A stretch of DNA of 64,000 nt, from positions 1-64,000 of the forward strand of contig JAZNKS010000052.1 of assembly GCA_045578725.1 (NCBI GenBank). Direction: 5' to 3'. This DNA comes from Flemingiibacterium sp045578725 (GTDB lineage: Bacteria; Bacillota; Clostridia; Oscillospirales; CAG-272). Shown here piece by piece: positions 24,462 to 32,744 of this stretch; position 1 is the stretch's first letter; each line of letters opens with the position of its first letter. The notes under the pieces were generated by a model, which had not been told where the DNA came from, ran no database searches, and worked only from the letters and a program-made list of their open reading frames with translations. Both the position numbers and the translations under genes were made by a program.

Positions 24462-25712
24462 CTATGCCTTAATATAAGAATCCTGCCGCAGCTCCAGAAA
24501 GTCATCCAGAAGATCGGCGAGGGCGGCGCTGTGATAATCGGGCGCGGCTGTGAAGCGGATGCCATCGCCGAGCTCCATCCGATGGCCGCCGGCATCGTCA
24601 AAGGAGATGCCAAGGCCGCGCAGACTCTGCACACGGTGGAATTGCCCGAGGGCCTCCCCCCATCCAAGCCCCGGCTGTTCGCTTTGGATGCGGCGGACGG
24701 CGGCGCGGATTTCCAGTGCCTTTTCCAGCGTCATCGTGTCGCAGATGCCGGAGGCGATCCGGGTGATCTTTTCGGTGTCGGTATACCGGAAGGCGGGGAG
24801 CGTGTTCTCGCCGCATCCGGAGCCAAGAGTGCGCTCTAAAATCGCGCGCTGTCCCTCGTTCAGCCGGGCATCGGTGTGAAATTCCGCACGGTCGAAGGCG
24901 GACATGGCGTGCTTGTTGTAGAGAATGCCGATAACGCTCCGGATATGCGCGGCTGTCTGCGGATCCAGATCCAGCGTACCGTCAGCCAGAAGGGTATCGC
25001 ACATCGAGCGGGAGGTGCAGGCGCGAAGCTTTTCCAGCACCTCGCTCCGGTGACGGGTGGCCATCAGCGAAAGCAGAATCATGGTGTCGCTGTTGTCGGG
25101 GAGGGAAGCGGCGAGATAATCCCCGAAGGAGGGGCGGGTGGTTTCGCAGTAATGGTAAAGACGGGTATCAAGCTGGCGCTCCGTGCAGATCAGATGGCTC
25201 ATGAAATCCATGAAGTATTCCATCTCACGGCCGATCGGGGAATTGTCGCAGGCCGGTTTATCCAGTGTCCGCTCTTCAAACAGGCCGAGAAGATAGGTCT
25301 TGATCCGATCGAAGCAGTCCGTCACCAGCGAATCCTTCTCGGTGTTGATCCAATAGGTCAGCTCCGGCATGGAGGAATAAATGAAGCTGCGGCTGAAAAC
25401 AAAGCGCTCCAGGTATTCCTTCAGCGAGCGGATGCCGCGTGTGCCGCGCTCGGAATACATGGCGATCCGGATGTGGCCGCTCTCCAACAGGGAAAAAAGC
25501 AGGCTGCGGTGCCCGGCGGCGGGGAGATTGGCATCCGGCAGAACCGCGAAAAAGCCGTCGATCAGCTGGGGACAGGTGAGTGCCAGCGGCTCCTCATGAA
25601 AGATCAGGCTCTCATACAGCGCGGCCGAGGCGTGCCAGTAATGGGCGGGAACGGAGCTGTTATGCCCGCGCCCGGGATTGAATTTTATCGAATCAAAGAC
25701 ATCCGTTACCAT
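24462..25712 (-). CDS. Hypothetical protein, 416 aa, third gene of the NUDIX operon
   Basis: Not recognised. Soluble, largely helical, with no signal peptide. The start at 25712 is set by AAGGAG six bases upstream; it overlaps the NUDIX gene by 20 bp, so the two are coupled. Notable stretches are NPGRGHNSSVPAHYWHAS near the N-terminus and a cluster of Cys/His residues (HLICTERQLDTRLYHYCETTR) mid-protein, which might bind a metal but match no pattern I know. No sequence similarity is obvious with the 462-residue partner at 26364. Function unknown. Confidence 0.75.
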   Translation of the reverse strand: MVTDVFDSIKFNPGRGHNSSVPAHYWHASAALYESLIFHEEPLALTCPQLIDGFFAVLPDANLPAAGHRSLLFSLLESGHIRIAMYSERGTRGIRSLKEYLERFVFSRSFIYSSMPELTYWINTEKDSLVTDCFDRIKTYLLGLFEERTLDKPACDNSPIGREMEYFMDFMSHLICTERQLDTRLYHYCETTRPSFGDYLAASLPDNSDTMILLSLMATRHRSEVLEKLRACTSRSMCDTLLADGTLDLDPQTAAHIRSVIGILYNKHAMSAFDRAEFHTDARLNEGQRAILERTLGSGCGENTLPAFRYTDTEKITRIASGICDTMTLEKALEIRAAVRRIQSEQPGLGWGEALGQFHRVQSLRGLGISFDDAGGHRMELGDGIRFTAAPDYHSAALADLLDDFLELRQDSYIKA

Positions 25713-26367
25713 GGAAAGCTCCTTTTTGCCGGCAGGCGATCTGATATTGATAGAGGGCACTCTGGGTGAAGCCGTCGATGATTTCACCGTGCAGGATGGC
25801 AGATTCGGCTTCCTCTGTCGTGAAAAGGCGGAATCCGAGGATTCCCTCCTCCTCCTGCGGTCTGCCGATCGCGTTAATATGGGCGATGGCGATATCGACG
25901 ATGCCGCCGCTCTGCCCGCTGTCGGCGATGGTGCGGCCGAGAAACTCCACCGAATCGGTTTCGGCACCGATTTCTTCGGCCATCTCGCGGCGGATCTGCT
26001 CCTCGGGTGCGGTATCCGGATCCAGAAAGCCGCGGGGCAGCTCCCAAAGGAAGGCTTCACTCCGCACGGCATGGCGAACATGGCGGAGGAGGATGATTTT
26101 TTCCTCGTAAATCGGCAGGCAGACCACTCCGGCCCGCTTCTGGCGTGGCAGGATGCGGGAGTAGGTATACCTCCCCCCGCCGTCATCGATCAGATCAGCA
26201 ACGAGATCGATCCACCTGCTGCGGAAGACAACGCCGAGCGGGGTATCCTCCGAGTCGTATTCTTCGAGAATGGCCGGATCGGTGATGATATGGAATTTTT
26301 CGAGGGGGGCGAATTCTTCGGGGCGCTCCTTCATCAGCGCCAGATACTTCCGTATGCGTGGTTTCAT
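25693..26367 (-). CDS. NUDIX hydrolase, 224 aa
   Basis: NUDIX-fold pyrophosphatase, probably acting on a nucleoside diphosphate linked to another moiety such as ADP-sugar. The NUDIX box spans residues 113-135 (GFLDPD...REMAEEIGA): all consensus positions are present except the first Glu, which is Thr119. The catalytic REUXEE core is intact. An N-terminal extension of about 70 residues precedes the domain. Its ATG overlaps the stop of the upstream 462-residue gene (ATGA) and its end overlaps the downstream gene by 20 bp, a tight three-gene unit. Substrate unknown. Confidence 0.88.
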   Translation of the reverse strand: MKPRIRKYLALMKERPEEFAPLEKFHIITDPAILEEYDSEDTPLGVVFRSRWIDLVADLIDDGGGRYTYSRILPRQKRAGVVCLPIYEEKIILLRHVRHAVRSEAFLWELPRGFLDPDTAPEEQIRREMAEEIGAETDSVEFLGRTIADSGQSGGIVDIAIAHINAIGRPQEEEGILGFRLFTTEEAESAILHGEIIDGFTQSALYQYQIACRQKGAFHGNGCL

Positions 26368-27752
26368 TTGCAGTATTCCTTTCTGAAGCGTGTCAGATAG
26401 TCACCGATGGCTTTGTCTGCGCGGATGGGATTGTCTGCCTGCCACTTTTCCAGCCGATCGGCAAGGTTCAGCACACAGGCGCGGGGGAGCGGGATTCCCG
26501 AGCGGGCGGCTTCCAGAAGCCGGAGCGCGATGCCCGGAAGATAATGGGGAGAATCGGAGAATGCAAGCTTTGAAAGAATGTGGAACAAGGGGGCATAATC
26601 CTGCGGATACGAGGTTTTCACGGCCTTTGAAAGCAGGACATTCAGCAGCCCGGCGGTCACTTCGGTGCAGACGGGGACGGTCCAGCCGAGATAATCGAAG
26701 ATCATACCCCAGCTGAAATCCAGCTTCCAGCCGTCCTGCGTACCGATAAAGATGCGGGCGCGCTCCAGAGCGGCGACGGAGCGAAGGGCATCCTCGCCGA
26801 GCATGGCAATCAAATGGCGGGGGAACTCCCGGCCGGGAAGCAGAGCGATCTGCGTAATCCGGGCGCGGATTGCGGAATCGCTTCGGATGTCATCGAGAAT
26901 TGCCAGAATCTCCCGGTCCTCCTCGCCTGCGGGAACGGTGCCGTCATAGATCCCGAATTCGGTCGGATAGCGTCCGCATTGGAAAAGCTCGGGAAAGGGG
27001 GCACGGACTGTATAGGCCCGCTCGGTTTCTTCGAAAAAAACAGCAGGCAGATAATGCAGATGCTCACCGACCAGCCGGCCGATCCGGGGAATCGACATCG
27101 CTTCCAGGACCATTTGATGGTAGATGGCGGGAGATAGGATTGGGAGTGTGACATCACGCGGTCCCGGCAGGGGGTCGGCGGTGGATTCATAGGAGCCGAG
27201 GCGGCGGAGGATGCTTTCATGCTCGTCGGGATCGTTTAGCGGCGTATCGACAGAGGCCATAATCAGCAGATAGGCATACCGCAGGCAGAGGGTCGGGGGA
27301 TTCGCCGGCGGAAGGGCAACCGCGGAGGGAAGCGGCGGGATATATTGAAGACAGAGATGGTAGAGCTCATTTGCCAGCCGCTCGGCATTGGTACCGGTGA
27401 TCCCAGCACGATGGAGCAGAAGGGCATCCAGATTTTCGATCAGCTGCAGGCGTGAGGAGGGATAGGTGAGTGTATCGCCGGCAGGATCCTTCAGATCGCT
27501 GGAATCCGGAAGATCATCGATATCATTTCTGAGCGCATCCCGCCAGCTTTTGGATTTGATTTCCGGGAGAAAGTCGGCACGGTCAAAGCGGCGGATGTTG
27601 GGGCTTCGGTCATTGTCAATATAGATGGAACGGACAACTACCGATTTCGACCCCTGATAGGCGAAAGTACCTTTGAGCAGATAACGAATGTAATTGGTGT
27701 CATCGATTTCATAATAATGGCCGATGGCATCACGAAGACTCTGAAAGGGCAT
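26364..27752 (-). CDS. Hypothetical protein, 462 aa, first gene of the NUDIX operon
   Basis: Not recognised. Starts at 27752 with AGGAGG eight to ten bases upstream; a much longer open frame extending to 28394 runs antisense to the SH3b gene and is rejected. Soluble; the first 60 residues look like a small alpha/beta unit (GSKSVVVRSIYIDNDRSP), the rest is helical. No signal peptide, membrane helix or catalytic motif is apparent. Heads the operon with NUDIX and the 416-residue protein, so the three probably act in one process. Confidence 0.75.
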   Translation of the reverse strand: MPFQSLRDAIGHYYEIDDTNYIRYLLKGTFAYQGSKSVVVRSIYIDNDRSPNIRRFDRADFLPEIKSKSWRDALRNDIDDLPDSSDLKDPAGDTLTYPSSRLQLIENLDALLLHRAGITGTNAERLANELYHLCLQYIPPLPSAVALPPANPPTLCLRYAYLLIMASVDTPLNDPDEHESILRRLGSYESTADPLPGPRDVTLPILSPAIYHQMVLEAMSIPRIGRLVGEHLHYLPAVFFEETERAYTVRAPFPELFQCGRYPTEFGIYDGTVPAGEEDREILAILDDIRSDSAIRARITQIALLPGREFPRHLIAMLGEDALRSVAALERARIFIGTQDGWKLDFSWGMIFDYLGWTVPVCTEVTAGLLNVLLSKAVKTSYPQDYAPLFHILSKLAFSDSPHYLPGIALRLLEAARSGIPLPRACVLNLADRLEKWQADNPIRADKAIGDYLTRFRKEYCK

Positions 27753-27782
27753 GATGCGCCTCCTTGGTTGGTTTCTGGAAAT

Positions 27783-27811
27783 AGTATAGCATATTTTTTT
27801 GCGGTGTGCAA
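27783..27811 (-). promoter_or_regulatory. Promoter of the NUDIX operon
   Basis: Minus-strand TTGCAC (27811-27806), 17 bp, TATACT (27788-27783). Confidence 0.7.
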
Positions 27812-27886
27812 GAGCTTGGAAAAAGAACGTGTCATTTCGGAAAAACTCTGTGTCACAGATACTTTTATTCCGCGTCAGGGGTGTGA

Positions 27887-27892
27887 TATAAT
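27887..27892 (+). promoter_or_regulatory. Likely -10 box of the secreted SH3b gene
   Basis: TATAAT 50 bp before the start; no good -35 box, so an activator or another sigma factor may be involved. Confidence 0.4.
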
Positions 27893-27941
27893 AATGGCAC
27901 CGGAATGAAAACCGGAAAAAACCAACAAAGGAGAATCCAAA

Positions 27942-29663
27942 ATGAAACTGAAGAAAAAGTACATCCGCCTGATCGCCTTTATCGGCGCACTGGTCCTGCT
28001 CGTCGGCACTCTGCCGATCACGGCCTCGGCCTACACCGCATCCAATGTCCCAAACTACCTGTTCGATTATCGCTACTATGCCGATACCTATCCGGATCTG
28101 AAGGCCGCGTTCGGCTACAATGCCGCAAGGCTGTACGATCATTGGCTGAACTACGGGTGTCGGGAAGGACGTTCTCCCTCGCCTGTGTATGAGCCGAAGC
28201 ATTACCGTGCGAACAACCCGGATCTGAAGGCCGCGTTCGGCGAGAACTGGAAGGCTCTGTACGATCATTTCTGCCGGTGCGGCGTGAATGAGTTCCGGAA
28301 TTCCAGTCCCGCCTATAACGGCAAATACTACCGCGATTCCTACGCGGATCTTCGCCGTGCCTTCGGCGATAACAGCCTGCAGTACATCATCCATTATATG
28401 AATAACGGCCGCTCGGAAAATCGCAAGGCCAACGGCACCTCCGTACAGACCACCGTATCCGTTCCCTCCGAAACCACCCGCTCTGCCTATGTCAATACCT
28501 CCAGCAAGTCCCTCAATCTCCGTGCATCGGCCAGCACCTCGGCCAAAGTTATCGCCAGTATGCCCAAGGGAGCATCCGTCACCGTTATCGGTGACAAGGT
28601 CGGCGATTTCTATAAGGTGAACTACAAGGGCACAATTGGCTACGCATCGGCTTCCTACATTAAGTTCACCTCTTCCTCGCAGAGCGCTTCGCCCGCTCCG
28701 GCTGAAACCACCCGCGCGGCGTATGTCAACACCTCCAGCGCTTCCCTCAATCTCCGCGCATCGGCCAGCACTTCGGCCAAAGTTATCGCCAGTATGCCCA
28801 AGGGCGCAGCTATCACCGTCATCGGCGATAAGATCGGCGATTTCTATAAGGTGAACTACAAGGGCACAATCGGCTATGCATCCGCCGGCTACATCAAGTT
28901 CGGAAGCGCTCCCTCCTCTTCGCTGGTGAATCTGATCACTGTCCCCTCGACCTCCGGCACAAAGCTGATCAGTGATTCAGAGCTTGCCAACGCGCTTTTC
29001 ACCTACGGAATCGCCGCAAACAGCAACGCTTACAAGGCGCTGACGATGATCAACACAAAGTACGGTGACAAGCTGGCCTCCAATAAGAGCGGCGTCAACA
29101 TCTTCTTCTTTGAAGGCGCCGGAAGCTCCACTTCGGCATCGTCCCGGTCGGGCGCGCTCGTTGTAGTGGTCAAAAACGGCAGGATCGTCTATTTGAGCAA
29201 GAACGGAAGCACAATCCCGGATTATCCCTTCACCCCCTCCAAGAATGGCGGCACCGATATGCCGACCACCCAATCCGGTGTCTACAATTTCACCACCACC
29301 AACCACAAGAGCACCTATGCCGCGCTGAATATTACCGGTGCCAAGGTTGTCCGCTTCCGCTCCACGGGCAGCTATTATGAGAGCACATCGGGTGCGATCA
29401 ACATTCACAAGCGCAGCTCCTCCGGAATCGCTCCCTCGAACAAATCCTGGGTCAACTCGGCCGGCTGTCTGCTGGTCGGCAAGTATGATACCAATGAGTA
29501 TCTGAACTTCATCAAGGCGGTCGGCATCGTATCGTCCGGCGCAACCTCTGTTGGCAAGAAGACTGCCAATGTCAGCGGTAAGGTTGTCATCGACCGAAGC
29601 CTGGCCGGCAATTATCTGACGGCAATCGGCTACACCTCCGGCGCCATCTCGAAGATCGGCTGA
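27942..29663 (+). CDS. Secreted SH3b-repeat protein with L,D-transpeptidase-like C-terminus, 573 aa
   Basis: Signal peptide with likely cleavage after ASA (residue 30). Then three related 40-residue repeats (about 38-165) with the pattern YY-x3-YPDLKAAFG...HW-x3-G-x-E-x-R, two nearly identical bacterial SH3 domains (about 182-244 and 260-322) separated by a Ser/Pro/Thr linker, and a C-terminal domain (about 340-560). The latter ends with INIHK...NSAGCLLVG, resembling the H...SxGC active-site layout of YkuD L,D-transpeptidases, so the Cys may be a catalytic nucleophile; this is moderate evidence only. Likely binds and modifies the cell wall. AAAGGAG precedes the ATG. The DNA of the two SH3 units repeats with a 234-bp period. 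Confidence 0.8.
   Translation: MKLKKKYIRLIAFIGALVLLVGTLPITASAYTASNVPNYLFDYRYYADTYPDLKAAFGYNAARLYDHWLNYGCREGRSPSPVYEPKHYRANNPDLKAAFGENWKALYDHFCRCGVNEFRNSSPAYNGKYYRDSYADLRRAFGDNSLQYIIHYMNNGRSENRKANGTSVQTTVSVPSETTRSAYVNTSSKSLNLRASASTSAKVIASMPKGASVTVIGDKVGDFYKVNYKGTIGYASASYIKFTSSSQSASPAPAETTRAAYVNTSSASLNLRASASTSAKVIASMPKGAAITVIGDKIGDFYKVNYKGTIGYASAGYIKFGSAPSSSLVNLITVPSTSGTKLISDSELANALFTYGIAANSNAYKALTMINTKYGDKLASNKSGVNIFFFEGAGSSTSASSRSGALVVVVKNGRIVYLSKNGSTIPDYPFTPSKNGGTDMPTTQSGVYNFTTTNHKSTYAALNITGAKVVRFRSTGSYYESTSGAINIHKRSSSGIAPSNKSWVNSAGCLLVGKYDTNEYLNFIKAVGIVSSGATSVGKKTANVSGKVVIDRSLAGNYLTAIGYTSGAISKIG
28485..28902 (+). repeat. Two near-identical SH3b-coding units, 234-bp period
   Basis: The segment from about 28485 to 28668 is repeated at about 28719 to 28902 with few changes, indicating recent internal duplication or homogenisation of the SH3 domain. 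Confidence 0.8.
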
Positions 29664-29671
29664 CAAAGTCC

Positions 29672-29709
29672 GCCCTCCCATCCGTTTTCGGATGAGAGGG
29701 CGAGTTTTT
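29672..29709 (+). terminator. Terminator of the SH3b gene
   Basis: GCCCTC...GAGGGC outer stem and ATCCG-TTTT-CGGAT inner stem, then GAGTTTTTC. Confidence 0.85.
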
Positions 29710-29715
29710 CTTTAT

Positions 29716-30822
29716 TCAGGCCTGCAGGAGCTTGGAAAATACGATTCCGGCGGCGGCAAGCGTATGGATCCCGGGATCGGTCCGGGCCGGGAGGATCCGG
29801 ATCGGCGAGGCGGAAAGAGTCCGGCCTTCCAGCTTTTTTTTCAGCCTTCCGGCAAGCAGCGGGAAGCCTTCGATGATATCGCCGGCCAGATAGAGGGTAT
29901 CGATACGGATTATATTGCAGAGATTGACGATCGCAGCGCTCAGATATTCCGCTTCCCGATCGATCAGCGTCTCATCGCCGGCGGCGATGACTTCTTTCCA
30001 ATTCGCATATCGGCCGCCGTCATCAGCGAGAAGACTCGGAATGGCGGCATAGGCTTCCAGACAGCCGCGATGACCGCATTCACAGAGCTTGCCGTCAAAG
30101 CGAATGGAGGTATGGCCCAGCTCGCAGGTGAAGTGACCGGCACTGGTCAGCAGCTGACCGCCGGATATGACCCCGGAGCCGATTCCATTATCAACCAGAA
30201 GAAGGAGAAAATCGCGGCTATCACCGCTTTCCCGGTGATAGAGAGCCAGCGCAGAAGCATCGTTTTCCAGATAGACGGGCACATGGAGGGCTTCTGTGAG
30301 CGCGGCGGTGATATCGGTATCCTGCCAGCCCTCAAAATGCGGCGGATTCAGAATCCGGCCGGCGTCGCTGTCCAGCGGACCGGGGGCGCTGATACCGATG
30401 CCGGCGATGGCCGGAATTCCGTTTTCCTCTGACAGAGAGCGGATTTCATCCGCCAGATGGGGGAGATGGGAACGATCGGGCAGGCTGAGCATCCGACCAC
30501 CGATCCGCTGGCCGGCAAAATCCGAGATGCCGATTTCACAACCCGTCCGGTTCAGAAAGACACCGACGGCATAGCAGGCCTGTCCGTTGACCGTGAGCGG
30601 GATGGGCTGACGGCCGCGCTGGCCGCTTGGCGGTGTCGGTTCTCTTTCGATCAGCCAACCCTCCCGGATCAGCTCCTCCGTGATGAGTGAGGAGGCTGCT
30701 CTTGTCAGGCCGGTTGCGCGGGCAAGCTCCGCACGCGACATGGGCTGGCGGCGAAGCAGGCGCAGAATTTTTGCACGGTTGTATTTTTTTGTATATTCGG
30801 CGTTATGTGCGGTCTGATCCAT
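29716..30822 (-). CDS. ROK-family transcriptional regulator (NagC/XylR type), 368 aa
   Basis: N-terminal winged helix-turn-helix (residues 15-60, MSRAELARATGLTRAASSLI) joined to a ROK sugar-kinase-like domain. The ROK zinc site is complete: H237 in the ELGHTSI motif and C247, C249, C254 in CECGHRGCLE. Such proteins repress sugar-use genes until a sugar or sugar phosphate binds. Start at 30822 with AAAGGAGCC upstream. Faces the HAD-kinase operon across a divergent intergenic region of about 165 bp, so it may regulate that operon. Own consensus promoter. Confidence 0.92.
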   Translation of the reverse strand: MDQTAHNAEYTKKYNRAKILRLLRRQPMSRAELARATGLTRAASSLITEELIREGWLIEREPTPPSGQRGRQPIPLTVNGQACYAVGVFLNRTGCEIGISDFAGQRIGGRMLSLPDRSHLPHLADEIRSLSEENGIPAIAGIGISAPGPLDSDAGRILNPPHFEGWQDTDITAALTEALHVPVYLENDASALALYHRESGDSRDFLLLLVDNGIGSGVISGGQLLTSAGHFTCELGHTSIRFDGKLCECGHRGCLEAYAAIPSLLADDGGRYANWKEVIAAGDETLIDREAEYLSAAIVNLCNIIRIDTLYLAGDIIEGFPLLAGRLKKKLEGRTLSASPIRILPARTDPGIHTLAAAGIVFSKLLQA

Positions 30823-30854
30823 GATGGCTCCTTTGCGCTGTTTGTTCTTTTATC

Positions 30855-30883
30855 ATTATACCTTATAAATGCCGCGGTGTCAA
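30855..30883 (-). promoter_or_regulatory. Promoter of the ROK regulator
   Basis: Minus-strand TTGACA (30883-30878), 17 bp, TATAAT (30860-30855). Confidence 0.8.
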
Positions 30884-30929
30884 GATCGGATAAATGTTAA
30901 ATCAATTTACAAGAAATTCGCCAACTGCC

Positions 30930-30958
30930 TTGACAAAAGCCGCTGACTTTGCTATAAT
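30930..30958 (+). promoter_or_regulatory. Promoter of the HAD/DHS-like/PfkB operon
   Basis: TTGACA (30930-30935), 17 bp, TATAAT (30953-30958), 30 bp before the first start codon. Confidence 0.85.
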
Positions 30959-30987
30959 AGAAGAAAACCATCGGAAGGGATGATAGG

Positions 30988-31764
30988 ATGTATATTTTAC
31001 ACGGGCATGAGCCGTTTGGCGGATTGGAGGCAGCGGTGTTTGATTTTGACGGAACGCTGTCCAAGCTCCGGGCCGGCTGGGAGAATGTGATGGAACCGCT
31101 GATGTGCGAGCTGATTCCGGGCGAGCCGGAGGAGGTTTGCGCACTGGTAAAAAAATATATCGATGAATCCACCGGAATCCAGACGATTCATCAGATGCGC
31201 TGGCTGGCGGATGAAATCCGGCGGCGGGGCGGAAAAGAGGTGTTGGATCCGTGGGATTACAAGGCCGAATACAACCGGCGGCTGATGCTGGAGGTGCAGC
31301 GGCGGCGTGATGCCGCGGCAAGCGGTACGGAGCCGGTCAGCCGGTATACGGTGAAGGGCGGCGAGGCCTTTCTGGCGGCGCTGAAGGAGCGCGGCGTCAG
31401 GCTGTACGCGGCCAGCGGTACGGACGATCCGGATGTGAAGGCAGAGGCGGCCATTCTGGGCTTTGACCGCTATTTTGATGAGATTGCCGGTGCGCGCAGG
31501 GACTCGGACGAATGCTCCAAGGAGGGCGTTCTCCGGCGGCTGGTAAAGCCGGGAACACGGCTTCTGGTGGTCGGCGACGGCAGGGTCGAGATCGCGCTCG
31601 GCCGGGAAGCCGGTGCGCTGACGCTGGGGATTGCCAGCAATGACAACATCGGTGACGATTCCGATGCTTTGAATCAACAGAAATACAGACGGCTGGAAGC
31701 GGCAGGCGCTCATGCAATAGTCGCCGATTTCAGTGATAAGGAGGCGCTTCTCTCATGGATCTGA
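30988..31764 (+). CDS. HAD-superfamily phosphatase, 258 aa
   Basis: Motif I DFDGT (residues 19-23, nucleophile Asp19) follows a short N-terminal extension; motif II is in YAASGTDD, and the acidic metal site in VVGDGRVE. A helical cap lies between motifs I and II. Likely removes phosphate from a sugar phosphate. First gene of a tight operon: its end overlaps the next start by 10 bp. GGAAGGGATGATAGG precedes the ATG. Specific substrate unknown; the neighbours suggest a phosphorylated sugar, possibly a seven-carbon one given the HldE-like kinase. Confidence 0.88.
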   Translation: MYILHGHEPFGGLEAAVFDFDGTLSKLRAGWENVMEPLMCELIPGEPEEVCALVKKYIDESTGIQTIHQMRWLADEIRRRGGKEVLDPWDYKAEYNRRLMLEVQRRRDAAASGTEPVSRYTVKGGEAFLAALKERGVRLYAASGTDDPDVKAEAAILGFDRYFDEIAGARRDSDECSKEGVLRRLVKPGTRLLVVGDGRVEIALGREAGALTLGIASNDNIGDDSDALNQQKYRRLEAAGAHAIVADFSDKEALLSWI

Positions 31765-32744
31765 ACAAGGAAATGCCCCGCCGGAAGCGGGAGCTGGATT
31801 TTTCCGGGCTGACCCTCTATTCGGCGGTCAACCGGCACAATCTGGTAACAGCGGAGAATCTGCTGACACCCGGCGAGCCGATCGACGAATACATGGCCGA
31901 GGGCTTTGATACGCTGGTGGACCGGATTGTAAAGGCGCGCCGGAACAGCCGCCCGGTTATCGTGAGCATCGGCGCGCACGTCATCAAATGCGGTCTGTCC
32001 CGCTATCTGATTGCGCTGGCGAAAAAGGGTTTTATCACCCATCTGGCCGGCAACGGTGCCTGCTCCATCCACGATTTTGAGCTTGCTTATCTCGGCGGCA
32101 CATCGGAGCACGTTCCCACAGCAATCGAAGACGGCTCCTTCGGTATGTGGCAGGAAACGCTGCTCCGGATGAATGAGGCGCTGCATACGGGCGCGGCCAA
32201 CGGCTGGGGCTACGGTGAGGCGCTCGCGGAATATGCGGAAGCGCATCCCGAGCTGTTCCCTCATCGCGAGGACGCGGTCTTCTGGAATCTCTATAAGCTG
32301 GATATTCCCGCGACCTATCACATCGCGCTGGGAACGGATATCATCCACCAGTCGCCGACCTGCGATATGGCGGACATCGGCCGGTGCAGCGGCATCGATT
32401 TCAAGCGGTTCTGCTATTCGGTATCCGAGCTTGATGGCGGCGTGTATCTGAATTTCGGATCGGCCGTGGTCGGTCCGGAGGTATTCTTAAAGGCTTTGTC
32501 CATCGCACGGAACCTCGGTTATCCGACCTTTGATATTACTACCGCCAACTTCGATCTGCGGGATCTGGGGGATTTCCGTTCCAAGATCGGTTATGACGAT
32601 CCCAACTATTACTACCGTCCGCGCAAAAATATTGTCAACCGGCCGGTATCCTGCGGCGGATGGGGCTGGCATTTTGTCGGCGATCATGCGAAGACAATTC
32701 CGACCCTGTACAAAAAACTGACGGAGAAGATGGGAAATGTTTGA
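31755..32744 (+). CDS. Deoxyhypusine-synthase-like protein, 329 aa
   Basis: Resembles the DHS fold: VIVSIGAHVIKCGLSRYL, AGNGACSIHDFE and GGTSEHVPTAIEDGSFGMW follow the NAD-binding and active-site segments of deoxyhypusine synthases. Eukaryotic and archaeal DHS modify eIF5A using spermidine; bacteria lack that partner, and the C-terminal stretch that in DHS carries the catalytic lysine (GGG-x-x-K-H) reads FGSAVVGPEVF here, with no lysine. So it probably performs another NAD-linked reaction on a sugar or amine. It overlaps both neighbours (10 bp and 8 bp), between the HAD phosphatase and the PfkB kinase. Function unknown. Confidence 0.75.
   Translation: MDLNKEMPRRKRELDFSGLTLYSAVNRHNLVTAENLLTPGEPIDEYMAEGFDTLVDRIVKARRNSRPVIVSIGAHVIKCGLSRYLIALAKKGFITHLAGNGACSIHDFELAYLGGTSEHVPTAIEDGSFGMWQETLLRMNEALHTGAANGWGYGEALAEYAEAHPELFPHREDAVFWNLYKLDIPATYHIALGTDIIHQSPTCDMADIGRCSGIDFKRFCYSVSELDGGVYLNFGSAVVGPEVFLKALSIARNLGYPTFDITTANFDLRDLGDFRSKIGYDDPNYYYRPRKNIVNRPVSCGGWGWHFVGDHAKTIPTLYKKLTEKMGNV

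Noticed and set aside
27753..28394. N-terminal extension of the 462-residue unknown
   Set aside because: Runs antisense to the SH3b gene; AGGAGG defines the start at 27752.
28485..28902. Direct DNA repeat as a possible mobile element
   Set aside because: Stays in frame and encodes two SH3b domains; internal gene duplication explains it.
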